Positions 43,231 to 52,630 of a stretch of DNA of 64,000 nucleotides are shown here, one piece after another (positions within the stretch are counted from its first letter, which is position 1; every line of letters begins with the position of its first letter). The position numbers and the translations under genes were made by a program. The stretch is taken from contig NZ_BBNN01000036.1 of assembly GCF_000829695.1 (NCBI RefSeq), positions 1-64,000 on the forward strand. Reading direction: 5' to 3'. Origin of the DNA: Streptomyces sp. NBRC 110035. GTDB lineage: Bacteria > Actinomycetota > Actinomycetes > Streptomycetales > Streptomycetaceae. Under the pieces are notes generated by a model. That model saw only the letters and a program-made list of their open reading frames with translations, was not told the DNA's origin and searched no databases.

Positions 43231-43398
43231 CCTTCCCCCACTCTCTTTCCGCCGGGCGCGGTGGCCTCAGGCCGGGATGCCGCCGCAAGGCAACCGTCCG
43301 TGTGCCGTTCCCGGCTGCCGCGCGACGTTGCTCATTCGCTGCTCATCCGGCGCCCACAGCATGGAAGAACCCGCTTCCCCGAGGAAAGGAGCCTGGCC

Positions 43399-44277
43399 AT
43401 GACGCCTGTCATCGCCGGTTTCGGCCGTCATCGCATTCCCGTCGCCGACGAGGTCTTCCTGTACGCGGCCGTAGGCGGCTCGGGCCCTCCCGTCGTACTG
43501 CTGCACGGTTTCCCGCAGACCCACCTCATGTGGCGGCACGTGGCCACCGACCTCGCCGCCGATCACACCGTGATCTGCCCCGACCTGCGCGGCTACGGTG
43601 CCAGCGGCAAACCGGAGGACACCGACGGCACCGTCTACGCCAAGCGGACCATGGCCGGCGACGTCATCGCCCTGGCCCGCGCCCTCGGGCACGAGCGGTT
43701 CGCGCTGGCCGGGCACGACCGCGGCGCCCTGGTGGCCTTCCGCGCCGCGCTCGACCACCCCGGTACGGTCACCCACCTGGCCTGCCTCGACGTCCTGCCG
43801 ACCCTCGACATGTGGGAGGTGCTGCACGGGGTCACCGCGTCCGTCGCCTTCCACCTGTACCTGATGGCTCAGCCGCCGGGCCTGCCGGAGCGCATGATCG
43901 CTGCCGAGCCGGACGTCTTCTTCGGGCACTTCCTCGACAGCTGGACGGCCGACGACCGGGCGGTCCCGGCCGACATCCGCGCCGCGTACCTGGCGGCCTG
44001 CCGTGCCGCGGTTCCTTCGATCGTGGCCGACTACCGTGCCTCCGCCGGCGTCGACCTCGAACACGACCGGGCCGACCGGACCGCCGGGAACCGGCTGCGC
44101 ATGCCGGTCGCGGTGCTCCAGCAGGACCGGGGCGCGGCCCTGGGCTACGACGCCGCCGCGGTCTGGCGCGCCTGGGCACCCGACCTGCGGCACACCACCG
44201 TCACCTCCGGCCACTTCATGGCCGAGGAGGCACCCGGCGACGTCACCGGGGCCCTGCGGGACCTGCTCGCCCGCTGA
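43399..44277 (+). CDS. Alpha/beta hydrolase, dehalogenase-like
   Basis: A 292-residue hydrolase resembling fluoroacetate/haloalkane dehalogenases and epoxide hydrolases. The oxyanion motif is HGFPQTHLMWRHV, the nucleophile is an aspartate (LAGHDRGALVAFR), PDLRGYGASGKP is typical of this group, and the catalytic histidine is in VTSGHFMAEEAP. AAAGGA precedes the ATG. It is divergent from the broken SARP gene, with about 170 bases between them. The substrate is unknown. Confidence 0.85.
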   Translation: MTPVIAGFGRHRIPVADEVFLYAAVGGSGPPVVLLHGFPQTHLMWRHVATDLAADHTVICPDLRGYGASGKPEDTDGTVYAKRTMAGDVIALARALGHERFALAGHDRGALVAFRAALDHPGTVTHLACLDVLPTLDMWEVLHGVTASVAFHLYLMAQPPGLPERMIAAEPDVFFGHFLDSWTADDRAVPADIRAAYLAACRAAVPSIVADYRASAGVDLEHDRADRTAGNRLRMPVAVLQQDRGAALGYDAAAVWRAWAPDLRHTTVTSGHFMAEEAPGDVTGALRDLLAR

Positions 44278-44562
44278 GCCCTGACCGGCTGGGCCCTCTG
44301 AGCGACCGTCGCCGGCTGTCGCCTCCAGCGCGGCCGGAGGTACGACTTCCTTCGGCCGCGCGTCGGGACGCGCCCCGATCGGGTGCGTCGACGCGCCCGG
44401 TGGAGAGAACTCCGACGCCGCGATGGAACGGATGACGCAGTCATACACGGACACCTGCGGTCGCCGTCCTGCTTCTCCGCGTCGTGCCGCGGGGCGCCGT
44501 CGGCTGTCCTGCGTCAGTACATCGAGCAGCAGAAACGCCCCCGTTGAAGTGCACGCGTCCAT

Positions 44563-44582
44563 CCCCGGCGCGAACGCCGGGG
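44563..44582 (+). terminator. Short stem-loop terminator
   Basis: CCCCGGCG pairs with CGCCGGGG around a CGAA tetraloop, followed by CTTTCTGC. It lies 286 bases beyond the hydrolase stop. Confidence 0.55.
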
Positions 44583-44690
44583 CTTTCTGCAAGGAACCCG
44601 GTGACGCAGCCGCCTCTCCGGCCACGTCCACGACCTCGTCCACCCACGCGTCACGCTCGGGACGGCCATGGCCGCAGCCCGCCGGCAGAC

Positions 44691-44720
44691 CGGGCCGGCC
44701 ATGACCGGGCCGGCCATGAC
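44691..44720. repeat. 15-bp tandem duplication
   Basis: Two perfect adjacent copies of CGGGCCGGCCATGAC in a non-coding region. Confidence 0.85.
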
Positions 44721-44944
44721 CGGACGACCGGCCGGGAGACCCTCAACGACGCGGCGCGAAGGGCCGGCACGGGTCCACCGCCCCACGCGTTCCCGCACCG
44801 GACGCCCGACCCGCACCTGCCCCTCGCGACGCTGCGCGGGCAACTCGTCCGGAGACGTCCGGCACCCCCTGCCGACGCCTGGACACCGCGCCGGGCCCGC
44901 CCACACTGCTGACGGGCCCGGCGGTTCGTCCTCTTCTCAGGTCG

Positions 44945-46153
44945 TCACGTGGCCGTACGCGTCTCCTGGTCGGCCACGGCCGGGCCTTCCATGATCACCT
45001 CGGAGGGCCGGCTGCCCCGGTCCATCAGGCCACCCGTGACGGCCAGACCGAGACCGGCCAGGGCAAGAGCCGCACCGACCAGACTGGGCGCGGCCCAGCC
45101 CCAGCCCGCCGAGATGACCAGGCCTCCGATCCAGGCCCCACCCGCGTTGGCCAGGTTGAACGCGGAGTGGTTGGAGGCAGCCGCCATCGTCGGAGCGTTC
45201 TTGGCCTTGGCCATGAGCAGCATCTGGACGGGCGTGGTGATGAGAGAGCCCATCGCGCCGATGACGGTGATCGTCACCAGGGCGGGCACGACGCTGTGCA
45301 CGGTGAAGTAGAACGTCACCAGTGCCGCGGCGAGCAGCGTCAGGCCCGCGTACAGCGTCGGCCGCAGGGCGCGGTCCGTGAGCGGTCCCGCGATCAGCGT
45401 GCCGAGCGTCATGCCGACGCCGTAGAGCGCAAGGACCAGAGTGGTCGAGGAGTCCGACATTCGCGTCAGATTGGTCAGCATGGGCACCAGGTAGCTGTAG
45501 ACGGCGAAGAATCCGCCGAACCCGACCACGGCGACGGCCATGCCGATCGCGACCTGCCTGTTCCCCATGGCCCGCAGCTCGGACCGGATGCCGGACTGCC
45601 GGCCACGCGGCTGGTGGGGGACGAAGCAGGCCAGCATGACGAGGGCGACGAGTCCGATGACGGTGACCGCCCAGTAGGCGGACCGCCAGCCCAGCTGCTG
45701 CCCGAGGGCCGTGCTCGCCGGTACGCCGACGATGTTGGCGACGGTGAGACCGAGGAACACCCTGGAGACGGCACGTGCCGCGCGCCCCGGGGCGACCAGT
45801 CGTGAGGCGACGACGGCCCCCACGCCGAACAGCGCTCCGTGCGGCAGGCCCGCCAGGAACCGTGCGGCGAAGAGCAGGCCGAAGTCGGGAGCGAGCGCGG
45901 ACGCCGCGTTGCCGACCACGAACAGTCCCGACAGGAGAAGCAGCAGTCGCTTGTGGGGCATGCGCGCACCGATGCCCGTCAGCAGGGGCGCGCCGACGAC
46001 GACACCGAGCGCGTAGGCGGAGACGAGGTTGCCGGCGTGCGGCACGGACACACCGATCCCGTCGGCGATCTGGGGCAGCAGCCCCATCGTGGCGAACTCG
46101 GTCGTGCCGATGGCGAACGCGACGACGGCCAGGGCCAGCAGAGCCAGCGGCAT
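44945..46153 (-). CDS. MFS transporter of the arabinose-efflux/DHA1 type
   Basis: A 402-residue, 12-helix drug:proton antiporter-like protein. It begins LALAVVAFAIGTTEFATMGLLPQIA, the classic start of the AraJ/PbuE-type DHA1 subfamily, with motif A near GARMPHKRLLLL and later AGLPHGALFGVGAVVASRLV. The ATG at 46153 fits this start, with AAAGG upstream on the minus strand; an in-frame upstream opening to 46342 adds a charged, unlikely extension. Its AT-rich upstream region (about 46335-46370) stands out and may hold the promoter. The substrate is unknown. Confidence 0.88.
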   Translation of the reverse strand: MPLALLALAVVAFAIGTTEFATMGLLPQIADGIGVSVPHAGNLVSAYALGVVVGAPLLTGIGARMPHKRLLLLLSGLFVVGNAASALAPDFGLLFAARFLAGLPHGALFGVGAVVASRLVAPGRAARAVSRVFLGLTVANIVGVPASTALGQQLGWRSAYWAVTVIGLVALVMLACFVPHQPRGRQSGIRSELRAMGNRQVAIGMAVAVVGFGGFFAVYSYLVPMLTNLTRMSDSSTTLVLALYGVGMTLGTLIAGPLTDRALRPTLYAGLTLLAAALVTFYFTVHSVVPALVTITVIGAMGSLITTPVQMLLMAKAKNAPTMAAASNHSAFNLANAGGAWIGGLVISAGWGWAAPSLVGAALALAGLGLAVTGGLMDRGSRPSEVIMEGPAVADQETRTAT

Positions 46154-46334
46154 GGTGCGGAACAACCTTTCGAAGGCAGCGGTACAGGAGCGGAGCGGTA
46201 CAGGAGCGGGAGGGGCGGGGACGTCGTCGGCCCCTGGAACCCGAGCTGGTAAGCCTCTCGGCCCATGGCGGTCGTCGCGAGTTCGCGCTGCGCGCCCGAG
46301 TGACGGCGCCGCGAGGACTCCCTCGGACCGGTGG

Positions 46335-46370
46335 TCATTCAAATAATTGATTGGTCATATATTGACACGT
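46335..46370 (-). promoter_or_regulatory. AT-rich putative control region of the MFS gene
   Basis: A 36-base stretch (around AATAATTGATTGGTCATATATTGAC) that is far richer in A and T than anything nearby. It contains the imperfect inverted pair TCAATA/TATTTGA, and a TTGCCA -35-like box lies beside it on the minus strand. The rest of the 46154-46479 gap shows nothing. Exact boxes cannot be assigned. Confidence 0.4.
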
Positions 46371-46479
46371 GGCAACGGCGGCAACGTTGTCCACGGTCAC
46401 ACACCGTCTCACCCACGTTGCCGCCGCCCCGACGGGCGGCGGCAACGGTACGGAGGTCAAGGCCGGGCGCTGAGCCCGG

Positions 46480-47676
46480 TCACCGCACGGTGGGCTCGTG
46501 CGTCCAGCGCAGCAGGGCACCGAGACCGCCCACCGGGATGTCGGCGTCCTCCCCCGTGCCTTCGACCGCCTCGGAAACGTCGGGAGCATCGGAAACATTC
46601 CGAGGATCCAGTGGCGGAACAACCAGCACGTCGGCGGCCGTGACGGCAGCCGACCGCAACAGCGCGTCGTCCGCGCGGGCGGAGACGGGATCGCTCTCGC
46701 CGAGGGTCTGCGCGTCGGTCCGGCGCACCGCCACCTGGTCGGGCCCCGCTCCCACCCACGTCTCACGGCCCAGATCCGGTCCGTCGGGCCGGATCAACAG
46801 GGTGTCGATACGGTGCTCGCGTGCCGCCTCCACCACGGCCGGGACACCCTCGACGGCGTCCGTGGGCCGGTCGGTGCCCACCCGCCCGGCACGGAAGCGT
46901 TCCAGCGCCTCGTCCACGCGACGGCGGGTGTACCGGCTCCGGGCCTGCTCGACGGCCTGCTCGAGTGCGGGTGAGGACGAACCGGCGGCACGGCCTCCGT
47001 GCTCGGTCTCCACCGTCACCTCACGGACGGCGTCGGGGAGCCTGTCATACACCGCCGGCCGTTCACGGGCGTCACCGACCAGCACGATCAGATCGGCGCC
47101 GGACTCCTCGTACACTCCGGTCAGCGCCCGTGCGATCTCACCGGCGTTGTGCTCCCAGGTGTTCTCGACCTTGAGCTGGAAGTGCCGCTCGGACCAGTCC
47201 GCCGTGGACGTGCGGTGCATCGGCCACTGCCGGCCCTCCACCTGCCCGGCGTCCCGGGTGCGCCCGGCCGCCCCGCGCACCTCGAAGTCCGCGCCGGCCC
47301 GGTCGACGTACGCCACGAGGCATACGGGATCCTGACCGGCCAGTTCCAGCAGCGGGGTCAGGCGGGGCAGAGGGGCCCAGGCCGCGATGTCCCGCTGCGG
47401 GGGCCGGGCGAGGCGGTGCCCGAGCACCACCTCGCCACCCGTGGCGAAGACGGCCCGGCCCGCCGGGTCCTCCGCGGGACTCATGCCCATCAGGTCGTCG
47501 TGGACCGCCTGTGCGGTCGCCTCGTCGGCGCCGTTCTCCTCCAGCGTCCGACAGGCTTCCCGTACGGACAGCTCACGCCGCTTGGCACCCGACTCGTCGT
47601 TCTCCCCGGGGCCGAGGTAGACCGTCGCCCAGGGACCGGGACGGTCGAAAAGCGGCTCAAGGAATGACAGCTGCAT
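46480..47676 (-). CDS. Vms1/baeRF-like peptide-release-factor domain protein
   Basis: A 398-residue protein of the bacterial/archaeal release-factor-like group related to eukaryotic Vms1/Ankzf1. Visible parts are the N-terminal WATVYLGPGENDESGAKRRELSVREACRTLEENG, the mid-protein ERHFQLKVENTWEHNAGEIARAL with LIVLVGDARERPAVYDRLP, and the C-terminal EHRIDTLLIRPDG. The ATG at 47676 follows GGAGGAA. A role in ribosome hibernation or stalled-ribosome rescue is inferred from the family. Confidence 0.7.
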   Translation of the reverse strand: MQLSFLEPLFDRPGPWATVYLGPGENDESGAKRRELSVREACRTLEENGADEATAQAVHDDLMGMSPAEDPAGRAVFATGGEVVLGHRLARPPQRDIAAWAPLPRLTPLLELAGQDPVCLVAYVDRAGADFEVRGAAGRTRDAGQVEGRQWPMHRTSTADWSERHFQLKVENTWEHNAGEIARALTGVYEESGADLIVLVGDARERPAVYDRLPDAVREVTVETEHGGRAAGSSSPALEQAVEQARSRYTRRRVDEALERFRAGRVGTDRPTDAVEGVPAVVEAAREHRIDTLLIRPDGPDLGRETWVGAGPDQVAVRRTDAQTLGESDPVSARADDALLRSAAVTAADVLVVPPLDPRNVSDAPDVSEAVEGTGEDADIPVGGLGALLRWTHEPTVR

Positions 47677-47846
47677 GGTTCCTCCCCATACGTCCCAGTG
47701 GTTCCGGGGCCGAGTGCCCGAAGACCGGCCGGGAACACCCGCGGGTGTGCACATTCCCCCCCCGACCACGCTCGACGGCTTCGCCCGGCGGAGCGCTCCC
47801 GCCGCGCCGCTCGTGCCGTCGTTCCCGTCGCCGGCATGCCCTCCCC

Positions 47847-47877
47847 CTGACGGGGCCTCATCCGGAGGCCCCGTCAG
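47847..47877 (-). terminator. Terminator of the FdhF-like gene
   Basis: CTGACGGGGCCTC (47847-47859) pairs perfectly with GAGGCCCCGTCAG (47865-47877) around a 5-base loop, 67 bases beyond the oxidoreductase stop codon. It overlaps the first base pairs of the 14-bp repeat array. Confidence 0.8.
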
Positions 47878-47945
47878 GGGACCGGGGTCAGGGGACCGGG
47901 GTCAGGGGACCGGGGTCAGGGGACCGGGGTCAGGGGACCGGGGTC
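47876..47945. repeat. Five perfect 14-bp tandem repeats after the FdhF-like gene
   Basis: Five exact copies of AGGGGACCGGGGTC, running from inside the terminator stem up to the stop codon of the oxidoreductase gene. On the minus strand each unit border carries a TGA; the gene uses the one at 47946-47944. Confidence 0.92.
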
Positions 47946-50310
47946 AGGACGAGCCTCCCTCTTCTCCCGCCGCCGTCGCACGCGCCCCCTCCCGGGGTTC
48001 CAGCCGCACCACGATCCCCTTCGAGGTCGGCGTGTTGCTCAGGTACGCCACGCTGTCCAGCGGCACCAGCACGTTGGTCTCCGGGTAGTAGGCAGCCGCA
48101 CAGCCCCGTGAGGTCGGGTAGCCGACCACCCGGAAGTTCTCCGCCCGGCGTTCGGCACCGTCCTTCCAGACACCGACCAGGTCGACCGGCACGCCCTCTT
48201 CCAGGCCGAGTTCGCGCATGTCGTACCAGTTGACGAAGACGACGCGGCGGGAGCCGTGGATGCCTCGGTAACGGTCGTCGTCCGTGTATGGCACGGTGTT
48301 CCACTGGTCGTGGGAGCGCAGGCTCTGCAGGATCAGATGGCCGGGCGGGGCGGTCAGGGCCTCGAAGTCGTTGCGGCTGAAGAGGGCCTTGCCGACGGGT
48401 GTGGGGAAGACGCCCTCGTTGACCGGGTTGGACAGGCCGAAGCCGCCGGGGCGGCGGACACGCGTGGTGAAGTCCTCGAAGCCGGGGACGACACGGGAGA
48501 TGTGGTCGCGGACGCAGTCGTAGTCGGTCTCGAAGCGTTCCCAGCGGACGGAGGCCTTGTCACCGAGGGTACGGCGGGCCAGGCGGCTGAGGACGGCGAC
48601 CTCACTGAGGAGGTGGGGGGAGGCCGGTTCGAGGACGCCGCGGGAGGCGTGGATCTGGCTCATGGAGTCCTCGACGGTGACGAACTGCTCGCCGGTGGCC
48701 TGCACGTCCCGCTCGGTGCGGCCGAGGGTGGGCAGGATCAGGGCGGTCTCGCCGCACACGACGTGGGAGCGGTTGAGCTTGGTGGAGATGTGCGCGGTCA
48801 ACCGGCAGTTGCGCATGGCGGCCTCACTGACCTCGCTGTCCGAGATGGCGCGGACGAAGTTCCCGGCCAGGCCGAGGAAGACCGTGGCACGGCCGTCACG
48901 CATGGCCCGGACCGAGCCGACGGAGTCCCAGCCGTGCTCGCGGGGCGGCTCGAAGCGGAACTCGCGGGCGAGGGCGTCGAGGAAGTGGTCCGGCATCCGC
49001 TCCCAGATGCCCATGGTCCGGTCGCCCTGCACGTTGCTGTGACCTCGCACGGGACAGGCACCGGCGCCGGGCCGGCCGATGTTGCCGCGCAGCAGCAGGA
49101 AGTTGACCACCTCGCGGATGGTGGGCACGCCGTGCTTGTGCTGGGTCAGGCCCATCGCCCAGCAGACGATCACGCGCTTGCTCTCGAGGACCATGTCGCG
49201 CACTTCCTCGATCCGGGCGCGGGTCAGACCGGTGGCCTTCTCGACCTCGGGCCAGGAGACGGTGGCGCGCAGGTGCCGGGCGAACTCCTCGAAGCCCTCG
49301 GTCTGGGCGTTGACGAAGTCCCGGTCGAGGACAGTGCCGGGCGCGGCCTCCTCCGCCTCCAGGAGCAGGAGGTTGAGCGCCTGGAACAGGGCCAGGTCTC
49401 CGCCGATCCTGATGTGGAGGAAGCGGTCGGCGATCCGCGTACCACGACCGATGACGCCGCGGGGCCGCTGGGGCTGCTTGAAGCGGGCCAGGCCCGCCTC
49501 GGGCAGCGGGTTGACGGCGACGATCCTGCCTCCACGGCGCTTGCAGTTCTCCAGCGCGGACAGCATCCGGGGGTGGTTGGTGCCCGGGTTCTGGCCGACG
49601 ACCAGAATGAGGTCGGCGTGGTGGATGTCACGCAGCGACACGTCGCCCTTGCCGGTGCCGAGGGTCTCGTTGAGCGCGGTGCCACTGGATTCGTGGCACA
49701 TGTTGGAGCAGTCCGGCAGGTTGTTGGTGCCGAACGCGCGGGCGAAGAGCTGCAGGACGAACGCGGCCTCGTTACTGGCGCGGCCGGAGGTGTAGAAGAT
49801 CGCCTCGTTCGGGGAGGCCAGCGCCTCCAGCTCGCCGGCGAGCAGGTCGAGGGCTGCGTCCCAGCTGATCGGCTCGTAGTGGTCGGAGCCGGGCCGCTTG
49901 ACCACGGGCCGGGTGAGGCGGCCCTGCTGGTTGAGCCACCGGTCGGACTTCCCGGCCAGCTCGCTGATCGGGTACCGGCGGAAGAAATCAGCCGTGATAC
50001 GGCGCGAGGTGGCCTCGTCGTTGGTGTGCTTGGCACCGTTCTCGCAGTACTCGTTCACGGGGCGGTGCCCCGGCTCGGGCTCGGGCCACGCGCAGCCGGG
50101 GCAGTCGAAGCCGCGGACCTGGTTGAGGTTCAGCAGCGTGAGCCCCGTACGCCGGACCGACGTCTGGCCCAGGGAGTACTTCATCGCGTGGTACACCGCT
50201 GGTACGCCCGCGGCCCAGGTGTGGGGCGGGGTGACCTCAGGGCGGTCGTCGGCCGGTTCCTCGTTCGGCGGCTTCTGCAACGTGATCCCTCCTCGCTCCG
50301 TGTCCTGCAT
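47944..50310 (-). CDS. FdhF/YdeP-family molybdopterin oxidoreductase
   Basis: A 788-residue formate-dehydrogenase-like protein of the FdhF/YdeP group. The N-terminal cysteines (GFDCPGCAWPEP and NEYCENG) form the iron-sulfur site; IFYTSGRASNEAAFVLQLFARAFGTNN, CSNMCHESSG and VVGQNPGTNHPRML line the molybdopterin pocket. The family is linked to acid resistance in enterobacteria; its substrate here is unknown. The ATG at 50310 is used, but a TTG at 50280, six bases after GAGGAGGG, has the better ribosome-binding site. An SRPBCC gene lies upstream on the same strand. Confidence 0.9.
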   Translation of the reverse strand: MQDTERGGITLQKPPNEEPADDRPEVTPPHTWAAGVPAVYHAMKYSLGQTSVRRTGLTLLNLNQVRGFDCPGCAWPEPEPGHRPVNEYCENGAKHTNDEATSRRITADFFRRYPISELAGKSDRWLNQQGRLTRPVVKRPGSDHYEPISWDAALDLLAGELEALASPNEAIFYTSGRASNEAAFVLQLFARAFGTNNLPDCSNMCHESSGTALNETLGTGKGDVSLRDIHHADLILVVGQNPGTNHPRMLSALENCKRRGGRIVAVNPLPEAGLARFKQPQRPRGVIGRGTRIADRFLHIRIGGDLALFQALNLLLLEAEEAAPGTVLDRDFVNAQTEGFEEFARHLRATVSWPEVEKATGLTRARIEEVRDMVLESKRVIVCWAMGLTQHKHGVPTIREVVNFLLLRGNIGRPGAGACPVRGHSNVQGDRTMGIWERMPDHFLDALAREFRFEPPREHGWDSVGSVRAMRDGRATVFLGLAGNFVRAISDSEVSEAAMRNCRLTAHISTKLNRSHVVCGETALILPTLGRTERDVQATGEQFVTVEDSMSQIHASRGVLEPASPHLLSEVAVLSRLARRTLGDKASVRWERFETDYDCVRDHISRVVPGFEDFTTRVRRPGGFGLSNPVNEGVFPTPVGKALFSRNDFEALTAPPGHLILQSLRSHDQWNTVPYTDDDRYRGIHGSRRVVFVNWYDMRELGLEEGVPVDLVGVWKDGAERRAENFRVVGYPTSRGCAAAYYPETNVLVPLDSVAYLSNTPTSKGIVVRLEPREGARATAAGEEGGSS

Positions 50311-50396
50311 CCCCTGACGCCGGTGCGGCCCCGTGGCCGTTCTGCCGGGTACGGGCCGGCCCCTTGATCCGGCCTGCCGGCCTGCCGGTCAGCCGG

Positions 50397-50924
50397 TCAG
50401 CCGGTGGGCCAGGTCGGCACATGGGGGCGGCTCCGGCCCTCGGTGGGCTGGACGTGACCCTTGCTGATCTCGCCGCGCCAGGCGCCGGTCTCGCGGCCCT
50501 GCCCCTCGGTGAACTCCTTGAAGGACGTCAGAGCGGTGTGGACCACACGGCGGGGAAGGCCGAGAGCGGTCGCCGCCCGCTTCAGGACTCCCCGGGACCG
50601 CAGGTCGACGCGCAGGATCATCCGGCAGTGGCCGGCGTCGAGTGCCTCGAAGACCGCCGCGCCGGTGTGCCGGGGTTCGTCGAGGACCTCCCAGCGGACC
50701 AGCCGGTCCGGGATCTGTTCCACGATCTCCGCGTCGTACTCGTACGTCCTCGGGCCGAACCGGGTCACCCAGTGGGTCATCACCGCCTGGATCTGGTCGA
50801 CACGTCTGACGCCGTCCAGGAAGCGGGGGAACGTCTTGAACTGCGTCCACTGGTTGTACGCCACATGGACCGGGACGTCGATGTCGACCGACTCTTCGAT
50901 GGTGCTCATGGACTTCAGGACCAT
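50397..50924 (-). CDS. SRPBCC-family (polyketide cyclase/dehydrase-like) protein
   Basis: A 175-residue protein with the START-type helix-grip fold: STIEESVDIDVPVHVAYNQWTQFKTFPRFLDGV at the start, then HWVTRFGPRTYEYDAEIVEQIPDRLVRWEV. This is the Streptomyces cyclase/dehydrase stress-type subgroup with no link to a polyketide cluster. The ATG at 50924 follows GAGGAG; ATG 50909 is an alternative. Function unknown. Confidence 0.8.
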   Translation of the reverse strand: MVLKSMSTIEESVDIDVPVHVAYNQWTQFKTFPRFLDGVRRVDQIQAVMTHWVTRFGPRTYEYDAEIVEQIPDRLVRWEVLDEPRHTGAAVFEALDAGHCRMILRVDLRSRGVLKRAATALGLPRRVVHTALTSFKEFTEGQGRETGAWRGEISKGHVQPTEGRSRPHVPTWPTG

Positions 50925-51197
50925 GCCCGTCTCCTCGCCGTCACCGGTGGTCGCGCAGCACGACACCGGGCGCGCTCACCCACGCTCGCACCATCGAGTC
51001 TCCGGTAAGCACCGTTTTATGCCGATCGATGGTCGGGCATACGGGTGGCCGGCGTGCACAGGTGGGACGGGACGGAGGTCACTGCCGGACCCTTCGCGGG
51101 ACCGGGACGACGTCGGCGCCCCTGGAACGCCGAGAACCCCCGCACGCCCGGTCCGCCCTCTCGAAGAACGCCGCTCCACGCCGCTCCGGCGTCGCGG
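50925..51197. other. Intergenic region
   Basis: 273 bases between the SRPBCC start and the DUF2809 remnant. No gene or clear promoter was identified. Open frames crossing it on both strands have shadow composition. Confidence 0.4.
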
Positions 51198-51512
51198 CTA
51201 CGGAACCTTCCGCGGCCTGGTCCGCGAGCCGGCCGGGGCCTTCCGTGCGGACAAGGACGTCCACCGCCCACCCGCCCTTCGAGAGGCCACGCCGAGCCGT
51301 CCGGCCAGCGCACCGACCGCGTACCAGAACAGGTCCGGTGCGTCGAAGATGGAACCGAGGATCAAGCGGGCAGCAACGCTGTGCCGGGAGAGCTCTGCCG
51401 GCACCCCACTGAGCTGCAGGAACTCGACCCCCCAACTGACGGCCAGCTCAAGTGCGCCGGCTTTCCACGCCGTCACCCGCGGCGCCACCAGGACGACGAG
51501 GGCGACGATCAC
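51198..51512 (-). pseudogene. 3' fragment of a DUF2809 membrane protein gene
   Basis: About 104 codons reading VIVALVVLVAPRV, then ALELAVSWGVEFLQLSGVPAELSRHSVAARLILGSIFDAPDLFWYAVGALAG. This is the characteristic second half of DUF2809 proteins (small multi-helix membrane proteins). The first helices are absent: sequence before 51512 is unrelated and has in-frame stops. The tail after AGRLG is also unusual. Probably non-functional. Confidence 0.6.
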
Positions 51513-51758
51513 TAGAACTCAAGCTCCGGTCACGACGGGCATCTCCATGACGGGTCTCCTGGTATTCGGCGTGTCTTTCCGGCCCCGGGGTGGCAGCTCA
51601 TGGACTCCTCGCAGCCCGGCCCGTCACCGACTGCGAGCGGCGGGCGACTGGCGTGAGCGTGGCCCACCAGGTCGAGCGTGGGCGTCGGCACCGCGGGCAG
51701 CCACCGGACTTCCGCCGAACGGGGCACGGCGCGTGGGCGTCCTGACAGGACCGTGGCG

Positions 51759-52001
51759 TCAGGCGTGGGGGGTTCGGGGCGTGGGCGGACGATGCGGAAA
51801 GAACAGCGCCGAGACCAGGTTGCAGGCCGGCGCCCGGCGGGGACTCCGGCCGCTGTGCACCAGGATGCCGAAGTCCCCCAGCTTCTGCGGCACCTCGTGC
51901 GCCGCGGCCACCAGCCATGTCACCGGGCCCGGCCGGACGTCGACCACGGACGCGCCGCCCACCGCCAGGCCACCGCTCAGGTTGTGCGCCCCGTCGGCAC
52001 C
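51759..52001 (-). pseudogene. Decayed ZIP-family metal transporter fragment
   Basis: About 80 codons aligned by eye with the central helices of ZIP zinc/iron transporters: DGAHNLSGGLAVGGASVVDV (family pattern DGxHNxxDGLAIG) and AAHEVPQKLGDFGILVHSG (family pattern HExPxELGDF). Two metal-ligand positions are lost (Asp to Gly in the first motif, Glu to Lys in the second), and both ends of the gene are missing. No start codon or ribosome-binding site. The 51513-51758 stretch between it and the DUF2809 remnant holds no gene. Confidence 0.55.
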
Positions 52002-52075
52002 GGGGCGTGGGGCGCGGTCATGTCCTGACCCTGGGCAGCGCCCCTGCTCCGCCCCGTGTGGTGGTGCCCCACAGT

Positions 52076-52555
52076 TCAGCCGGAAGCAGTGGGGTCGAAC
52101 CATGTGGGTGCGTCAGCCATGGCTTGCTTGATCCGGAACCGCCCGAACTCGTTCAGCTCCGGCAGCGCGTCCACGTCGAACCAGGCGACGTCCAGCGATT
52201 CGTCGTCGTTGACGCGGGCCTCGCCGCCGACGGCACGGCAGCGGAAGGTGATGTCCATGTACTGGCAGATGTCGCCGTTGTCGTACGTCACCGGCTCCAG
52301 TGCCTGGACCATCACGACCCGCTCGACGACGCAGCGCACCGCGGTCTCCTCCTCGACCTCGCGCACCGCGCAGGCCGCGGGCTGCTCCCCCGGATCGGGG
52401 ATGCCGCCGATCACCGACCACTTACCGGTGTCGGAGCGGCGGTTCAGCAGCACTCTGCCCTCGTCGTCGAAGACGAGGGCGGTGACCCCGGGAAGCCAGA
52501 GCAACTGGTGACCGGCCAGGACGCGCAGGGTGCTGATGAAGTCAGGAGTAGCCAT
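52076..52555 (-). CDS. Nudix hydrolase
   Basis: A 159-residue Nudix enzyme hydrolysing a nucleoside-diphosphate-linked substrate. The Nudix box GGIPDPGEQPAACAVREVEEET is complete with its metal-binding glutamates. The N-terminal strand (LPGVTALVFDDEGRVLLNRRSD) and the C-terminal ESLDVAWFDVDALPELNEFGRFRI fit the actinobacterial housekeeping group. The start ATG is at 52555; a longer opening to 52591 is less likely. Confidence 0.9.
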   Translation of the reverse strand: MATPDFISTLRVLAGHQLLWLPGVTALVFDDEGRVLLNRRSDTGKWSVIGGIPDPGEQPAACAVREVEEETAVRCVVERVVMVQALEPVTYDNGDICQYMDITFRCRAVGGEARVNDDESLDVAWFDVDALPELNEFGRFRIKQAMADAPTWFDPTASG

Positions 52556-52630
52556 GCCCCAGACCCTAACGGGCAGGGCGGGCCGCTCCACGACGCTTCA
52601 GGAGGCGCGCGCCGGACGCACGACGGCGCG

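Larger units (their letters stand above)
44278..44944. other. Intergenic region, no gene supported
   Basis: 667 bases between the hydrolase and the MFS transporter. It holds a short hairpin and a 15-bp tandem duplication, listed separately. Open frames on both strands (for example to the stop at 44912) are arginine/proline-rich and show no domain; a decayed gene cannot be excluded. Confidence 0.45.

Noticed and set aside
44423..44912. Possible gene remnant between the hydrolase and MFS genes
   Set aside because: Short arginine/proline-rich frames only; I could not recognise any family, so it is not listed as a gene.
47876..47945. Tandem repeats considered as a CRISPR array
   Set aside because: The 14-bp units are directly adjacent with no spacers, and no cas genes are nearby.
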